From Labilibaculum euxinicum (GTDB taxonomy: Bacteria; Bacteroidota; Bacteroidia; Bacteroidales; Marinifilaceae): a DNA stretch of 64,000 nucleotides. The notes under the pieces are model-generated. The model made no database searches. It saw nothing but the letters and a program-made list of their open reading frames with translations, and was not told where the DNA came from. The translations under genes and the position numbers were made by a program. Shown piece after piece: positions 17,556 to 26,111 of this stretch. Numbering within the stretch: position 1 is the stretch's first letter; the number at the start of each line of letters is the position of its first letter. The stretch covers positions 186,001 through 250,000 of the forward strand of contig NZ_WTCR01000005.1 in assembly GCF_009795715.1 (NCBI RefSeq). Direction: 5' to 3'.

Positions 17556-18581
17556 TTATCTCTTTCTGCGAAACCACGATCGAACTTTCCTTTTCTGAAT
17601 AGAAAGTTTCAGTTTGGTTATTTTAAAGTATTTATTTGTTCTTCCAACTAATTTTTCTTTGAATGTTAAGCGTTCGGAGAGAATGAACCCATTCAGTATT
17701 TTGGAAAATTCGGGCGTACGCAAATAACCATAGGATTTATGAGGATTAGCAACACCATTTATTTCATAGTTATTTACAACTAAAAAATCGACAGGCTTTA
17801 TGCCAGATTTATTCTCAGAAAAATCATCAGCCAATTCATAGTTTAAAGCTACTTTATCCAAAATATCAGAAAAGTTGTACCAACTGTTAACACCTTCAGG
17901 TGTAATCATGAAACTTTGTCCGTTTAATTTTTGCCTTTGTTCTGCGGCAATTTTACTAACAACTATGGGTAAGCCCAGAGGAGAACCAATGGTAATTAAA
18001 GTATGAATCTTAATTTGATCAGCTAAAAAAGTCAGAACATCAAAAGCCACTATCGATCCCATTGAATGAGCGATCAACATGATATTATCCTTCTGATATT
18101 TTTCGAGTACTTTTAATAATCTCTCTCTTATCAGATCTTTTATTTTGGTGGTGGATGCTGCTTCTACAGTAGTTTCTTCTTTGTAGTAAGTCTCCAGATC
18201 TGTAAAGTAATTACTTAAAATACGATCCGTTATAAAAGAATAATTTAAAGAGAAGTCTTCATTTAGAAAAATCCGGTTTAGTTGCCGGTTCAAAAATCCA
18301 ACAATCTTTTTTCTTGTATCATGATTCTCCGGCAAGAGTTTCTTGCTTGGTTTCACATAAATTTCATCCAGATAATAAGGACTTTCCTTATCTTTTTCGA
18401 ACTGATTTAATGGTTTATCGTGAAGAATATCGGCCCAATAAACCATTTCATGTTTGGGTAAATCAGTTTTGTAATTGTTGTTTTTTAAGCCTTCAATCAT
18501 GGCTCGTTCCCACCAACGTTCCAATAAGTCCTTAGGTGGTTTGTTGCCTAAACCATGAATTTGGATAATAACATTTGCCAT
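17556..18581 (-). CDS. Alpha/beta-hydrolase-fold protein
   Basis: The 341-residue protein starts with 'VIIQIHGLGNKPP', the first strand and oxyanion loop of alpha/beta hydrolases. The nucleophile elbow is A171-H-S173-M-G175 (LIAHSMGSIVAF), followed by 'LITIGSPLGLP', as in lipase-like and PGAP1-type esterases. There is no signal peptide. The C-terminal 30 residues are very basic (LKLSIQKRKVRSWFRRKR), which could aid membrane or nucleic-acid contact. The substrate is unknown. It lies 39 bases after the PorV/PorQ gene on the same strand. Confidence 0.8.
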   Translation of the reverse strand: MANVIIQIHGLGNKPPKDLLERWWERAMIEGLKNNNYKTDLPKHEMVYWADILHDKPLNQFEKDKESPYYLDEIYVKPSKKLLPENHDTRKKIVGFLNRQLNRIFLNEDFSLNYSFITDRILSNYFTDLETYYKEETTVEAASTTKIKDLIRERLLKVLEKYQKDNIMLIAHSMGSIVAFDVLTFLADQIKIHTLITIGSPLGLPIVVSKIAAEQRQKLNGQSFMITPEGVNSWYNFSDILDKVALNYELADDFSENKSGIKPVDFLVVNNYEINGVANPHKSYGYLRTPEFSKILNGFILSERLTFKEKLVGRTNKYFKITKLKLSIQKRKVRSWFRRKR

Positions 18582-18620
18582 GCGTTATTGTAATTCTATT
18601 AAAATGATTGTAAGTCTTAT

Positions 18621-19685
18621 CTAATCAAAAGCATAAGACAAGGAAAATACATTGGAATATTTTGCAATGGATCGATCTCCAATATCCGTTAAGGCATAAT
18701 CCAATCTGAAATTTTTATAACGAATCCCCAAACCTAAATTGGGTTGAAAAGTCCACGATTTGGTCTGATCAAAATCGGTTTCTTCCTGAAAATTACTTAG
18801 TCCGGCACGAAGAAATATAAACTGTTTGTAGGAAGCTTCCAAACCAAGGTGAGGATCGATACTGATTGGATCTCCCTGAATCAAAACATTTCTCTGTCCG
18901 TCGAAAGTCATATCCATATCGAGCTCCGTTAACAATGAAAATTTGTCTGAAATGGTAAATTCCCGGCTTACAGCAAGAATCAATCTTGGTAAAGTAATTT
19001 CAGTGGAATTTTCTGGTATTTCGTTACCTGTTAGTTCAAACACTTTTTCCAGATCTCCGGTTTTAAACACCCATGCATTAAAAGTGCTTGTGGCATCTCT
19101 AAGAACAGCACCCATCCGCCATTTCCCTTTTCGGTATGTTCCTGCAATGTCAAATCCAAAGCCGTAAGCCGAGGCAAAATCACCTGTGTGCCTGTAAATC
19201 AGTTTCACATTTCCACCTATGCTCAACCCTTCAATTCCGGTTTTTCTGGAATATGAAAAAAGAAATGCATAATCGGCCGCCGAGAAGGTCGTTACCAAAT
19301 CGTAGCGGATGTTTCCATCTTTGTCAATTAATTCCAGTGTATTCGGAATATCATCAACACCGTAACGCAGCAAACTTAAACCAACCGCACTTTTCTCATT
19401 TATTTTCATGCCAAAACCCAAATAATCGTATGCTGATAAGCCTCCGAAATATTCAGCATGCATCGCCGAAACATCAAACTTTGTTCTTAACTCCACTAAA
19501 TTAGCCGGATTCCAATAAGACGATTCAACATCATTTTGAGAAGCAATGGCAGCATTTCCCATTCCAAAAGATCTTGCACCTACTCCAATAGCCAGGAATT
19601 CATTACTATATGTTGGAGCTGAAGTCTGGCCGAGCACTGCACCCGTAAGAAACAAGCAAATAAAAAATGCAATAATTCTGGACAT
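18621..19685 (-). CDS. PorV/PorQ-family outer-membrane beta-barrel protein
   Basis: After a signal peptide (ending near VLGQ), the 354-residue protein shows the PorV/PorQ (UPF0164-like) start 'FLAIGVGARSFGMGNAAIAS' and 'SSYWNPANL'. A barrel of alternating strands runs to the C-terminal 'SLSYAFD'. Family members act in the type IX secretion system as shuttle or attachment-complex outer-membrane proteins; whether this one does so is inference, as no other por/spr/gld gene is in the window. Confidence 0.75.
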   Translation of the reverse strand: MSRIIAFFICLFLTGAVLGQTSAPTYSNEFLAIGVGARSFGMGNAAIASQNDVESSYWNPANLVELRTKFDVSAMHAEYFGGLSAYDYLGFGMKINEKSAVGLSLLRYGVDDIPNTLELIDKDGNIRYDLVTTFSAADYAFLFSYSRKTGIEGLSIGGNVKLIYRHTGDFASAYGFGFDIAGTYRKGKWRMGAVLRDATSTFNAWVFKTGDLEKVFELTGNEIPENSTEITLPRLILAVSREFTISDKFSLLTELDMDMTFDGQRNVLIQGDPISIDPHLGLEASYKQFIFLRAGLSNFQEETDFDQTKSWTFQPNLGLGIRYKNFRLDYALTDIGDRSIAKYSNVFSLSYAFD

Positions 19686-19777
19686 ATAGTTGATTTTCTT
19701 TGACAGGTAAAAATACTATGCTTTTTTTAAACTTATGCATCGAAGCAAAAGAAATCATAAGTTTCGAAAAAATCCAT

Positions 19778-19785
19778 TATTTTTG
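19778..19785 (+). promoter_or_regulatory. -7 element of pssA
   Basis: TATTTTTG matches TAnnTTTG and lies 26 bases before ATG 19812. It overlaps an alternative GTG start at 19785, which argues against that longer reading. Confidence 0.5.
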
Positions 19786-19811
19786 TGGCGTACTATACAA
19801 AATCAAAATTC

Positions 19812-20567
19812 ATGTCAGAAGCAAAAGGGATTATCAAACACATTCCAAATTCAATTACTTGTTTAAACTTACTATCAGGATGCACTGCGAGCCTTATGGC
19901 GATGGAAGGCTATTTAGTAAATGCAGCTTTCCTGATTCTTTTAGCTGCTGTATTCGACTTTTTTGACGGTTTAGCTGCCCGGGTGCTAAAAGCTTATTCT
20001 CCTATGGGCAAAGAACTCGATTCTCTTGCCGATATGGTTAGTTTTGGTTTTGCTCCGGGGGTTATTGCTTTGGCTTATTTAAAAAATGCTGTTTTAGGTA
20101 GTCCTTCTGCCGATTTTGTGCCCGCAGAATTAAGTTATTCGCAAATTGCGCTCTTGTTATCGGCATTTATTATCCCAATATTTTCAGCCCTTCGATTGGC
20201 CAAATTTAATATTGATACCCGGCAAACCTCCTCATTTATTGGTGTGCCAACTCCGGCCAATGCAATGTTTTGGGCATCTTTACCACTAGTTTTACACTAT
20301 GGTAATTATCCACAAATAGAAATAAGTTTGGCCAACCCAATACTATTAATTGCGGCTATTCTTATTACCTCATACTTATTGGTAACTGAAATTCCAATGT
20401 TTGCTTTAAAAGTGAAAAGTTTAGCATGGAAAGAAAATAAAATCCGCTACCTATTTCTGATTACCTTACTTGTTCTTGCTATTCTTTTAAAATGGCTGGT
20501 GATTCCAATGATTCTGTTTGTTTATATCGGATTTTCCTTACTCGATAATATCCTAAATAAAAAATAA
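19812..20567 (+). CDS. pssA: CDP-diacylglycerol--serine O-phosphatidyltransferase
   Basis: PssA transfers phosphatidyl from CDP-diacylglycerol to serine, feeding the Psd step encoded at 13.3 kb. The 251-residue multi-helix protein contains the CDP-alcohol phosphotransferase signature DG-x2-AR-x8-G-x3-D-x3-D, seen as 'DGLAARV', 'MGKELD' and 'SLADMV' around residues 53-77. ATG 19812 is chosen because the upstream GTG lies in the -7 promoter element. It diverges from the PorV/PorQ gene and is followed by a shared terminator. Confidence 0.94.
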   Translation: MSEAKGIIKHIPNSITCLNLLSGCTASLMAMEGYLVNAAFLILLAAVFDFFDGLAARVLKAYSPMGKELDSLADMVSFGFAPGVIALAYLKNAVLGSPSADFVPAELSYSQIALLLSAFIIPIFSALRLAKFNIDTRQTSSFIGVPTPANAMFWASLPLVLHYGNYPQIEISLANPILLIAAILITSYLLVTEIPMFALKVKSLAWKENKIRYLFLITLLVLAILLKWLVIPMILFVYIGFSLLDNILNKK

Positions 20568-20591
20568 GAGTTTACTCTTTATTTGTAAATC

Positions 20592-20634
20592 AAAAATAGG
20601 CTAAGACTGCAATCGCACATCTTAGCCTATTTTT
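20592..20634. terminator. Bidirectional terminator, pssA and CPBP protease
   Basis: A perfect 15-bp stem (20592-20606 with 20620-20634) has a 13-base loop. The stem carries AATAGGCTAAGA, a core that recurs in other terminators of this window. Poly-A and poly-T arms let it serve both converging genes. Confidence 0.88.
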
Positions 20635-20653
20635 TATTAGTTGTACTAATAAA

Positions 20654-21496
20654 TTAAATTTCCTCACTTGCTTGCTTGTTAAAATAAACTTCGAAGAATC
20701 GATACGATTGCCAAATTACCAATACTGCAAGAGCAAAAATAAATATTCGAGCCATTACTCCTACTTCATATAAATCAGAGATATTTGACATATCAGGATA
20801 GTACATCATCAAATAAAAACCAATGCTGTTATTTACAAAATGGATAAAAATACACAGGTAGAGCGATTTTGTTTTCCAATACAAATATCCAAGAGCACAG
20901 CCCATAAGTAATCCAACAACAAATTGCCATGGATTTAAGTGTAAAACACCAAAAAATACGGAAGACCATAAAATTGCTTTCCAAGGCTTGTAATTTCTTA
21001 ACAAACCATCAAGTACAATTCCCCGCATCAATATCTCTTCGAAAATTGGAGCCGCAACTGCAACTGTTAAGAATCCCCAAATATTAGGTTTTACAGCATC
21101 TTTAAACATCTCAAGTAACCATTCCGGCATAGGAACCCAACTGGTTATTTCAATATTTACAAGCAAAAATGCCAGTGTCATTATTACTACAACAGGCAAA
21201 ATTACAATCGGGAATGTATTTAGAGTTAAAATCCCCTTATTTCGGGGATTTTTCCGCCACCACGATCTGGTAATCAGGATTAAAATTACAATGGGAAGTA
21301 AATAATTTAATAAGGATAATAAATCACCGTAAATATCAACTTCCATTATCTGAAGCACTCCCATGGGAATACCATAACAAATTGCAACTAAAATAAATAA
21401 ACCAATAATTCCCCAGCCTTGTTTAATTGTTGGATAAGCCATTTCGGGTTCAAACTGCCCTTCGTCTACTTCAGTTTCTGTTTTGATTTGATTCAT
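20654..21496 (-). CDS. CPBP-family intramembrane metalloprotease
   Basis: The 280-residue membrane protein carries the three CPBP (Abi/CaaX-protease-like) motifs: E153-E154-x3-R158 (FEEILMRG), F-x3-H186 (FGVLH) and H219-x3-N223 (HFVNN). These build a metal site within the membrane. Members cleave prenylated proteins, bacteriocin-related or signalling peptides; the substrate here is unknown. It follows the DUF3857 gene by 11 bases in the same direction, so the two are probably one operon. Confidence 0.9.
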   Translation of the reverse strand: MNQIKTETEVDEGQFEPEMAYPTIKQGWGIIGLFILVAICYGIPMGVLQIMEVDIYGDLLSLLNYLLPIVILILITRSWWRKNPRNKGILTLNTFPIVILPVVVIMTLAFLLVNIEITSWVPMPEWLLEMFKDAVKPNIWGFLTVAVAAPIFEEILMRGIVLDGLLRNYKPWKAILWSSVFFGVLHLNPWQFVVGLLMGCALGYLYWKTKSLYLCIFIHFVNNSIGFYLMMYYPDMSNISDLYEVGVMARIFIFALAVLVIWQSYRFFEVYFNKQASEEI

Positions 21497-21507
21497 TCTT
21501 TAGATAT

Positions 21508-23436
21508 TTAGTTACTCCTTTTTATGACCACCTTCGATCCCATCGTTTTACTCATCTGACTGTAAAACTCTCGTAAATCGCCATAGTATTCTTTTGAAAA
21601 CGATGTTGCATTTATAGAAAATGATGTTCGTATGCAAAGTTCTTTCCCAGTGATTTGCGAATTGAGAGTATATTTCCCTGTTTCTCCAGACAAAATAATT
21701 TTCTTTCTTTTTGGGAAATCTTCAAACTGATAACCTTCAGGTAGAATAATCTTCACCATATACGATCGGGATCTTGGATAATTATAGTCGACTCTGTATT
21801 GTCTCGATTCTTTTAAAAATGGATTTTTCAAATCCTTTTTATTAAATAAATTAACGTATATGTAATCACTTTCCTGATCCAAACTATTCTCCAATTTAAG
21901 ATCGCACTCCATTTTTAATGAGAGATTAACATTCTCCTCATTCGTAAAATGGAGAGAATCTTTCTGAAAATCACACTTCTCCAAATCGAATAAATTTGTC
22001 ATCCAGGACTCAGAACCAACTTCAGTCAATTCCTTTCGGCTTTCGGCAGCAAAATATCCGTTTTCCCTTACTCTAAGCTTACAAACAGGATTCTCTGAAT
22101 TTGAATAATCATAGGTTATTAATACATCCTGATGATTCTTTTCGTTTGGTTCTATTTTGGCCCAAAAAGGGTTTCCTTTCTTCAATACGAATGCATAATA
22201 ATTCAAATCTTTTTCTGCAATCAGATCAAAAGGACGATAAGGGGATGTTGCATTAAGAAAAATTCTTTTACCATACAACTCAACAAAAGCAAGAACCTGA
22301 TCGAACTGACTTAGCAATGGATAAGCCTTTTGAATTAATCCCCTGTTATTGGATCTGGCTAAGGCAGGATTGCAATCGAAACCTGCTTCCCGCAAGAGTA
22401 AAACAAGTAAATAATTTATCTCGGAATTAGTCCCAGCTTTCTCATCCAATACATTGGGAGGCGAATTTTCCGGATATATTCTATATTTTCCATTCCATTT
22501 CACATGGGATCTTACAAAATCATAAATCTTCTGTAATTTCTCCCAGTTGTTTTCGTTTCCATCCAGAATTGTTTCCAATTGCTTTTTCGCAAAATTTGTT
22601 CGTCCTAAAAAATTCACTTTTTCACTATACTCTTTTGCCAATTCTTCATAAGTGGTCATGGAATTTACAAATATCGGAGAAGCGCTTAAGGTAGATTCAT
22701 CCCGTGTAAAATAGCCGGCTAACTGAAAGCGCAGTTGTTCCACAAAATCATGATAATTATTAATATGAGATTCCTCTTTTATGGAAGGCATATTGGTCAG
22801 AGTCCATTGGCTGTTATTTGATTCGGGATACTTTGCTTGTACCTGACTCCCAAACATTACAATATTGTATCGAAATGATTCGGGCATATTCACCTTTAAC
22901 GAACTGTTTAAGGTAGGTATTTCATCCTGAAAATACCAGGTATCCAAATAAGAGTAGAAGTGCGAATTCGTTGTGTATTTGTATTCAATTATGGATCCAA
23001 CCTTCACATCAGGCATAGTAAACCGAACTTCACCATAATTTTCATCAACATCCACATCAAAAATTAAATTGTTTGCAATCTCTGAGACTTCTTGTTTGCC
23101 CAGTTCATTCAAATTTATGGTTTGTCCTTTTACACCGGAAATATTTTCTATATTATTATTTCTATAGTATGACAATTTAATATTGGCTTGGTCAATTCCC
23201 TCCTCCTTCAATATTTTTATCCGTACATGATAAAAATAACGAATTATCGAATAACTCAAATCAACAGAGCATGTTCTGCTAAGAATAACTGCAGACGCAT
23301 CCTTTTCATAAGGACACTCTTTTAAGGCAAACTCATCTTTAGATACTTTTCCAAACTTAATTCCCTTTGCGTTTGAATTACTAACAACACTCAAAATAAA
23401 TATGATGAGTAATAAGAATTGTTTTATATATTTCAT
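21508..23436 (-). CDS. Exported DUF3857/transglutaminase-like protein with a degenerate active site
   Basis: The 642-residue protein has a signal peptide (ending near SNAKG), a DUF3857 beta domain (up to about residue 250), a transglutaminase-like core and a C-terminal beta domain, the usual order of this Bacteroidota family. In the core, the position of the catalytic cysteine is GTNSEIN, the histidine region reads FDQVL, and the LDAT motif reads LNAT. The Cys-His-Asp triad therefore seems lost, and a non-enzymatic role such as peptide or sugar binding is likely. It is co-oriented with the downstream CPBP protease gene. Confidence 0.82.
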   Translation of the reverse strand: MKYIKQFLLLIIFILSVVSNSNAKGIKFGKVSKDEFALKECPYEKDASAVILSRTCSVDLSYSIIRYFYHVRIKILKEEGIDQANIKLSYYRNNNIENISGVKGQTINLNELGKQEVSEIANNLIFDVDVDENYGEVRFTMPDVKVGSIIEYKYTTNSHFYSYLDTWYFQDEIPTLNSSLKVNMPESFRYNIVMFGSQVQAKYPESNNSQWTLTNMPSIKEESHINNYHDFVEQLRFQLAGYFTRDESTLSASPIFVNSMTTYEELAKEYSEKVNFLGRTNFAKKQLETILDGNENNWEKLQKIYDFVRSHVKWNGKYRIYPENSPPNVLDEKAGTNSEINYLLVLLLREAGFDCNPALARSNNRGLIQKAYPLLSQFDQVLAFVELYGKRIFLNATSPYRPFDLIAEKDLNYYAFVLKKGNPFWAKIEPNEKNHQDVLITYDYSNSENPVCKLRVRENGYFAAESRKELTEVGSESWMTNLFDLEKCDFQKDSLHFTNEENVNLSLKMECDLKLENSLDQESDYIYVNLFNKKDLKNPFLKESRQYRVDYNYPRSRSYMVKIILPEGYQFEDFPKRKKIILSGETGKYTLNSQITGKELCIRTSFSINATSFSKEYYGDLREFYSQMSKTMGSKVVIKRSN

Positions 23437-23572
23437 AAACTTTGAATTAGGTGCTTCAAATTAACAAAATATATTTATATCGTAATTTAAAGTTTCCATT
23501 TTCATTCAATTTTGCATATTGATATCACTTATATAGATTTATTTTAAAGAATAGCATGCTCATCTCCAACAA

Positions 23573-23608
23573 AAAAGGCTAAGATGTTTATCACATTCTT
23601 AGCCTTTT
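23573..23608. terminator. Terminator of the DAHP synthase gene
   Basis: A perfect 12-bp stem (23573-23584 with 23597-23608) encloses a 12-base loop. A/T runs border both sides and the core is AAAAGGCTAAGA, shared with the terminator at 20592. Confidence 0.85.
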
Positions 23609-23626
23609 CTTATTTTTTGATTGGTA

Positions 23627-24718
23627 CTATTTTCGATTCATTACCTCATTCTGTTTCAAAATGGCTTCCTTATGAATCATTCTCAGTAATTGCGCAACGA
23701 ATGGCTCAGATAAACCTAAAGATTTCCCTAATTCTATTCCTTTTTCACGCACCTTTTCCCATCGTTGAAGCTGAAGAATTGTCATATTCTTCTCTGCTTT
23801 GTATTCCCCAATCCCCTCAACAATATTCATCCGCTGTGCAAGTAATTCTATCAATTGCGAATCTACCGAATCTATTTGGTCCCGATACTTTTCAAGCCGG
23901 TTCTCTTCAATATCTTCAACAGAAGACAATCGGCAAACCAATTTTCTTAAAACTTGATTTAAATCTGCAGGAGTTAATTGTCGCTCCTGATCACTTATCC
24001 CTTCAACTGCATCAAAATGGCTTTCAAACATCAATCCATCCATATTCAGATCCATTGCCTTTTGCGCCATTTCCTGCACATATTTATTTGCTCCGGCAAT
24101 ATGACTTGGATCGCAAATAATAGGAAGGTTATGAAATCGTGATTTTAATTCGATTGGAATTTCCCATTTGGGAATGTTATGAAGCCTTGTTTTCTCGAAA
24201 GGGTAAAATCCTCTGTGAATTGCTGCCAATCTGGAAATGCCTGCTTTATTAATCGTTTCCAAAGCCTCAATCCATAAATTAACGTCCGGATTTATTGGAT
24301 TCTTTACCATAACGGGAACACTCATTCCTTGCAGAGCACTTGCTAATTCCTGAACCGAAAATGGGTTGGATGTAGTTCTGGCGCCGATCCACAATATATC
24401 AACATTATGCCGTAAGCACATTTCAACATGTTTAGGAGAGGCCACCTCAACCATTGTTAACAGTCCGGTTTCCTGCTTAACCTGATTCAGCCATTGCAAA
24501 ATATCCAAACCACGGTCACCAAAAGACTTAGCAGTCGTCTGTGGTTTCCATGCTCCGGCTTTAAAAATCTTTACCTGTTCTACTTTTTTTAATTCTCTGG
24601 CAGTATTCAATAATTGTTCCTCCGACTCTACTATCGAAGGACCGCTTATCACTATTGGTCTTGTATCCAACTTCTTAAACCAAGTATTCATTGGTTTACA
24701 ATTCTCCAATCCGCTCAT
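23627..24718 (-). CDS. Bifunctional DAHP synthase / AroQ chorismate mutase
   Basis: This fusion would make DAHP from PEP and erythrose-4-phosphate and convert chorismate to prephenate. Residues about 15-260 are the AroG-beta/KDO8P-like barrel, with 'LWIGARTTSNPFSVQE', 'MVKNPINPD', 'AIHRGF', 'CDPSHIAG' and 'MFESHFD'. Residues about 275-360 are the AroQ helices (QIDSVDSQLIELLAQRMNIV). Unusually, the metal-binding GPC motif reads G26-P-S28 and the KPRT motif reads K58-P-Q-T61. Activity of the synthase half is therefore uncertain. A dyad lies in the leader. An alternative start is ATG 24691. Confidence 0.9.
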   Translation of the reverse strand: MSGLENCKPMNTWFKKLDTRPIVISGPSIVESEEQLLNTARELKKVEQVKIFKAGAWKPQTTAKSFGDRGLDILQWLNQVKQETGLLTMVEVASPKHVEMCLRHNVDILWIGARTTSNPFSVQELASALQGMSVPVMVKNPINPDVNLWIEALETINKAGISRLAAIHRGFYPFEKTRLHNIPKWEIPIELKSRFHNLPIICDPSHIAGANKYVQEMAQKAMDLNMDGLMFESHFDAVEGISDQERQLTPADLNQVLRKLVCRLSSVEDIEENRLEKYRDQIDSVDSQLIELLAQRMNIVEGIGEYKAEKNMTILQLQRWEKVREKGIELGKSLGLSEPFVAQLLRMIHKEAILKQNEVMNRK

Positions 24719-24737
24719 ATCTTCATTTTAAGACTGT

Positions 24738-24772
24738 CTAATATCAAAACTGATATTAGTCGCACAAAAATA
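24738..24772 (-). promoter_or_regulatory. -7 element and operator-like dyad ahead of the DAHP synthase gene
   Basis: On the minus strand TATTTTTG (24772-24765) is a perfect -7 element. Starting five bases downstream, CTAATATCA and TGATATTAG (24738-24746 and 24751-24759) form a perfect 9-bp dyad with a 4-base centre, close to the expected transcription start. This is a plausible repressor site or leader hairpin. Confidence 0.45.
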
Positions 24773-24846
24773 CACTTTTAAATGACATCGGGAAATATGT
24801 GCAATTAGAATTGGCATCCTGTTTTGGGATGCCAATCAAATAATTA

Positions 24847-24960
24847 TTATTCTTTTTCTATTTGAGTTTTCAGTTTCTTAAGTGCAAACCTAATGGCTTT
24901 GTAACAAATAAAAATCAAAAGCGGCCAGGTTAACAGCCATATTATAGATGATGTATACAT
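24847..24960 (-). CDS. Small single-helix membrane protein after cydB (CydX-like candidate)
   Basis: An uninterrupted 37-codon frame starts with ATG 15 bases after the cydB stop. The product opens with MYTSSIIWLLTWPLLIFICY, one strongly hydrophobic, Trp-rich helix, followed by a charged tail (KAIRFALKKLKTQIEKE). In proteobacteria CydX, of the same size and with the same position after cydB, is a structural subunit of cytochrome bd that stabilises the hemes. Sequence similarity to CydX is not evident to me, so the assignment rests on position, size and topology. The same transcript carries DUF4492-cydA-cydB. Confidence 0.6.
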   Translation of the reverse strand: MYTSSIIWLLTWPLLIFICYKAIRFALKKLKTQIEKE

Positions 24961-24975
24961 GTCTTACGATTTAAA

Positions 24976-26109
24976 TTAATACAAATGATCTTCCGAACTG
25001 ATTTCCTGAGCATCAATCTTTTTACTATTCATAGCTCTCCATGCCCAAACAATATAGGCTATAACAAAAGGCACCATAAGAGAAACGTAACTCATCGCTG
25101 TTAATGTATAGTGCGACGATGATGCATTCTGAATGGTTAAAGAGGATTGTAAATCAGCCAATGAAGGATAAAATGAAGTGTTATTTAATCCTGCTAAAAG
25201 AAATAAAGAGAAAACAACCAAAACTGTTCCTCCGCCGGCAAACCAGATTCCTTTTGTGTATTTTTCAAGCAAATATGATTTTACCAATCCAAACAATACT
25301 CCTACTACACCTGCTAAAAATAAAACAGCCACAACAGGCATAGCGATAAGATTATGAAGATATTTAAAGGATTCCATACTTACGATACTTGTTTGTGCAT
25401 CGACTGCAAATCCATCCATTATCAACAAACGAACAGCGAAAAACAGAAAAAATACCAGAAATGGAATTCCTGAAACCAGCAGTTGCTTTTTTGACCGGGC
25501 AAATATTTGATCACTCTCTATGCTGTTCATGAAATAGAGGCTTCCCAATACTCTTGCCAGAAAAAAGACTGTTAATCCCAAGGCTACATTGTGAAAATTA
25601 AGAACTGCCTCCAATCCACCGTAAGGTGTTGCCCATTTGGATTGATTAAAATCATTTACTGTAAACTCCGCTCCATTAAAAAAGGTTCCTACGGCTGTTC
25701 CAATAAGTATGGTTCCCAATAATCCGTTGATAAACAAAAAAGCCTCGAAAGTTTTAGCTCCCCAAACATTATTGGGTTTACTTCTAAATTCGTAAGCTAC
25801 GGCCTGAATGATAAAACAAAAAAGAATTGCCATCCAAACCCAATAGGCACCTCCAAATGAAGTAGAATAAAACAGAGGAAAAGATGCAAACATGGCACCA
25901 CCAAAAGTTACCAAAGTTGTGAAAGTGAATTCCCATTTCCGCCCCAGTGCATTAACTACCATGGTTCTTTCCAATTCTGATTTTCCTATTCGATAGATTA
26001 GCGTCTGTCCTCCCTGAACAAACATCAGAAATACCAGTAAACTACCTAGTAATGAATCAATAATCCACCAATACTGCTGCAATGCTAAATGCGATAAATT
26101 TTCAAACAT
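24976..26109 (-). CDS. cydB: Cytochrome bd ubiquinol oxidase subunit II
   Basis: CydB is the structural partner of CydA in cytochrome bd, a high-affinity oxidase that reduces oxygen with quinol without proton pumping. The 377-residue protein has the expected hydrophobic helices and typical segments ('WWIIDSLLGSLLVFLMFVQG' at the start, 'WATPYGGLEAVLNFHNVALG' in the middle). It starts 2 bases after the cydA stop, and a small CydX-like frame follows. Confidence 0.95.
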   Translation of the reverse strand: MFENLSHLALQQYWWIIDSLLGSLLVFLMFVQGGQTLIYRIGKSELERTMVVNALGRKWEFTFTTLVTFGGAMFASFPLFYSTSFGGAYWVWMAILFCFIIQAVAYEFRSKPNNVWGAKTFEAFLFINGLLGTILIGTAVGTFFNGAEFTVNDFNQSKWATPYGGLEAVLNFHNVALGLTVFFLARVLGSLYFMNSIESDQIFARSKKQLLVSGIPFLVFFLFFAVRLLIMDGFAVDAQTSIVSMESFKYLHNLIAMPVVAVLFLAGVVGVLFGLVKSYLLEKYTKGIWFAGGGTVLVVFSLFLLAGLNNTSFYPSLADLQSSLTIQNASSSHYTLTAMSYVSLMVPFVIAYIVWAWRAMNSKKIDAQEISSEDHLY

Positions 26110-26111
26110 GA

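Noticed and set aside
19785-19811. GTG start extending pssA by nine codons
   Set aside because: The GTG lies in the TAnnTTTG promoter element; ATG 19812 fits the family.
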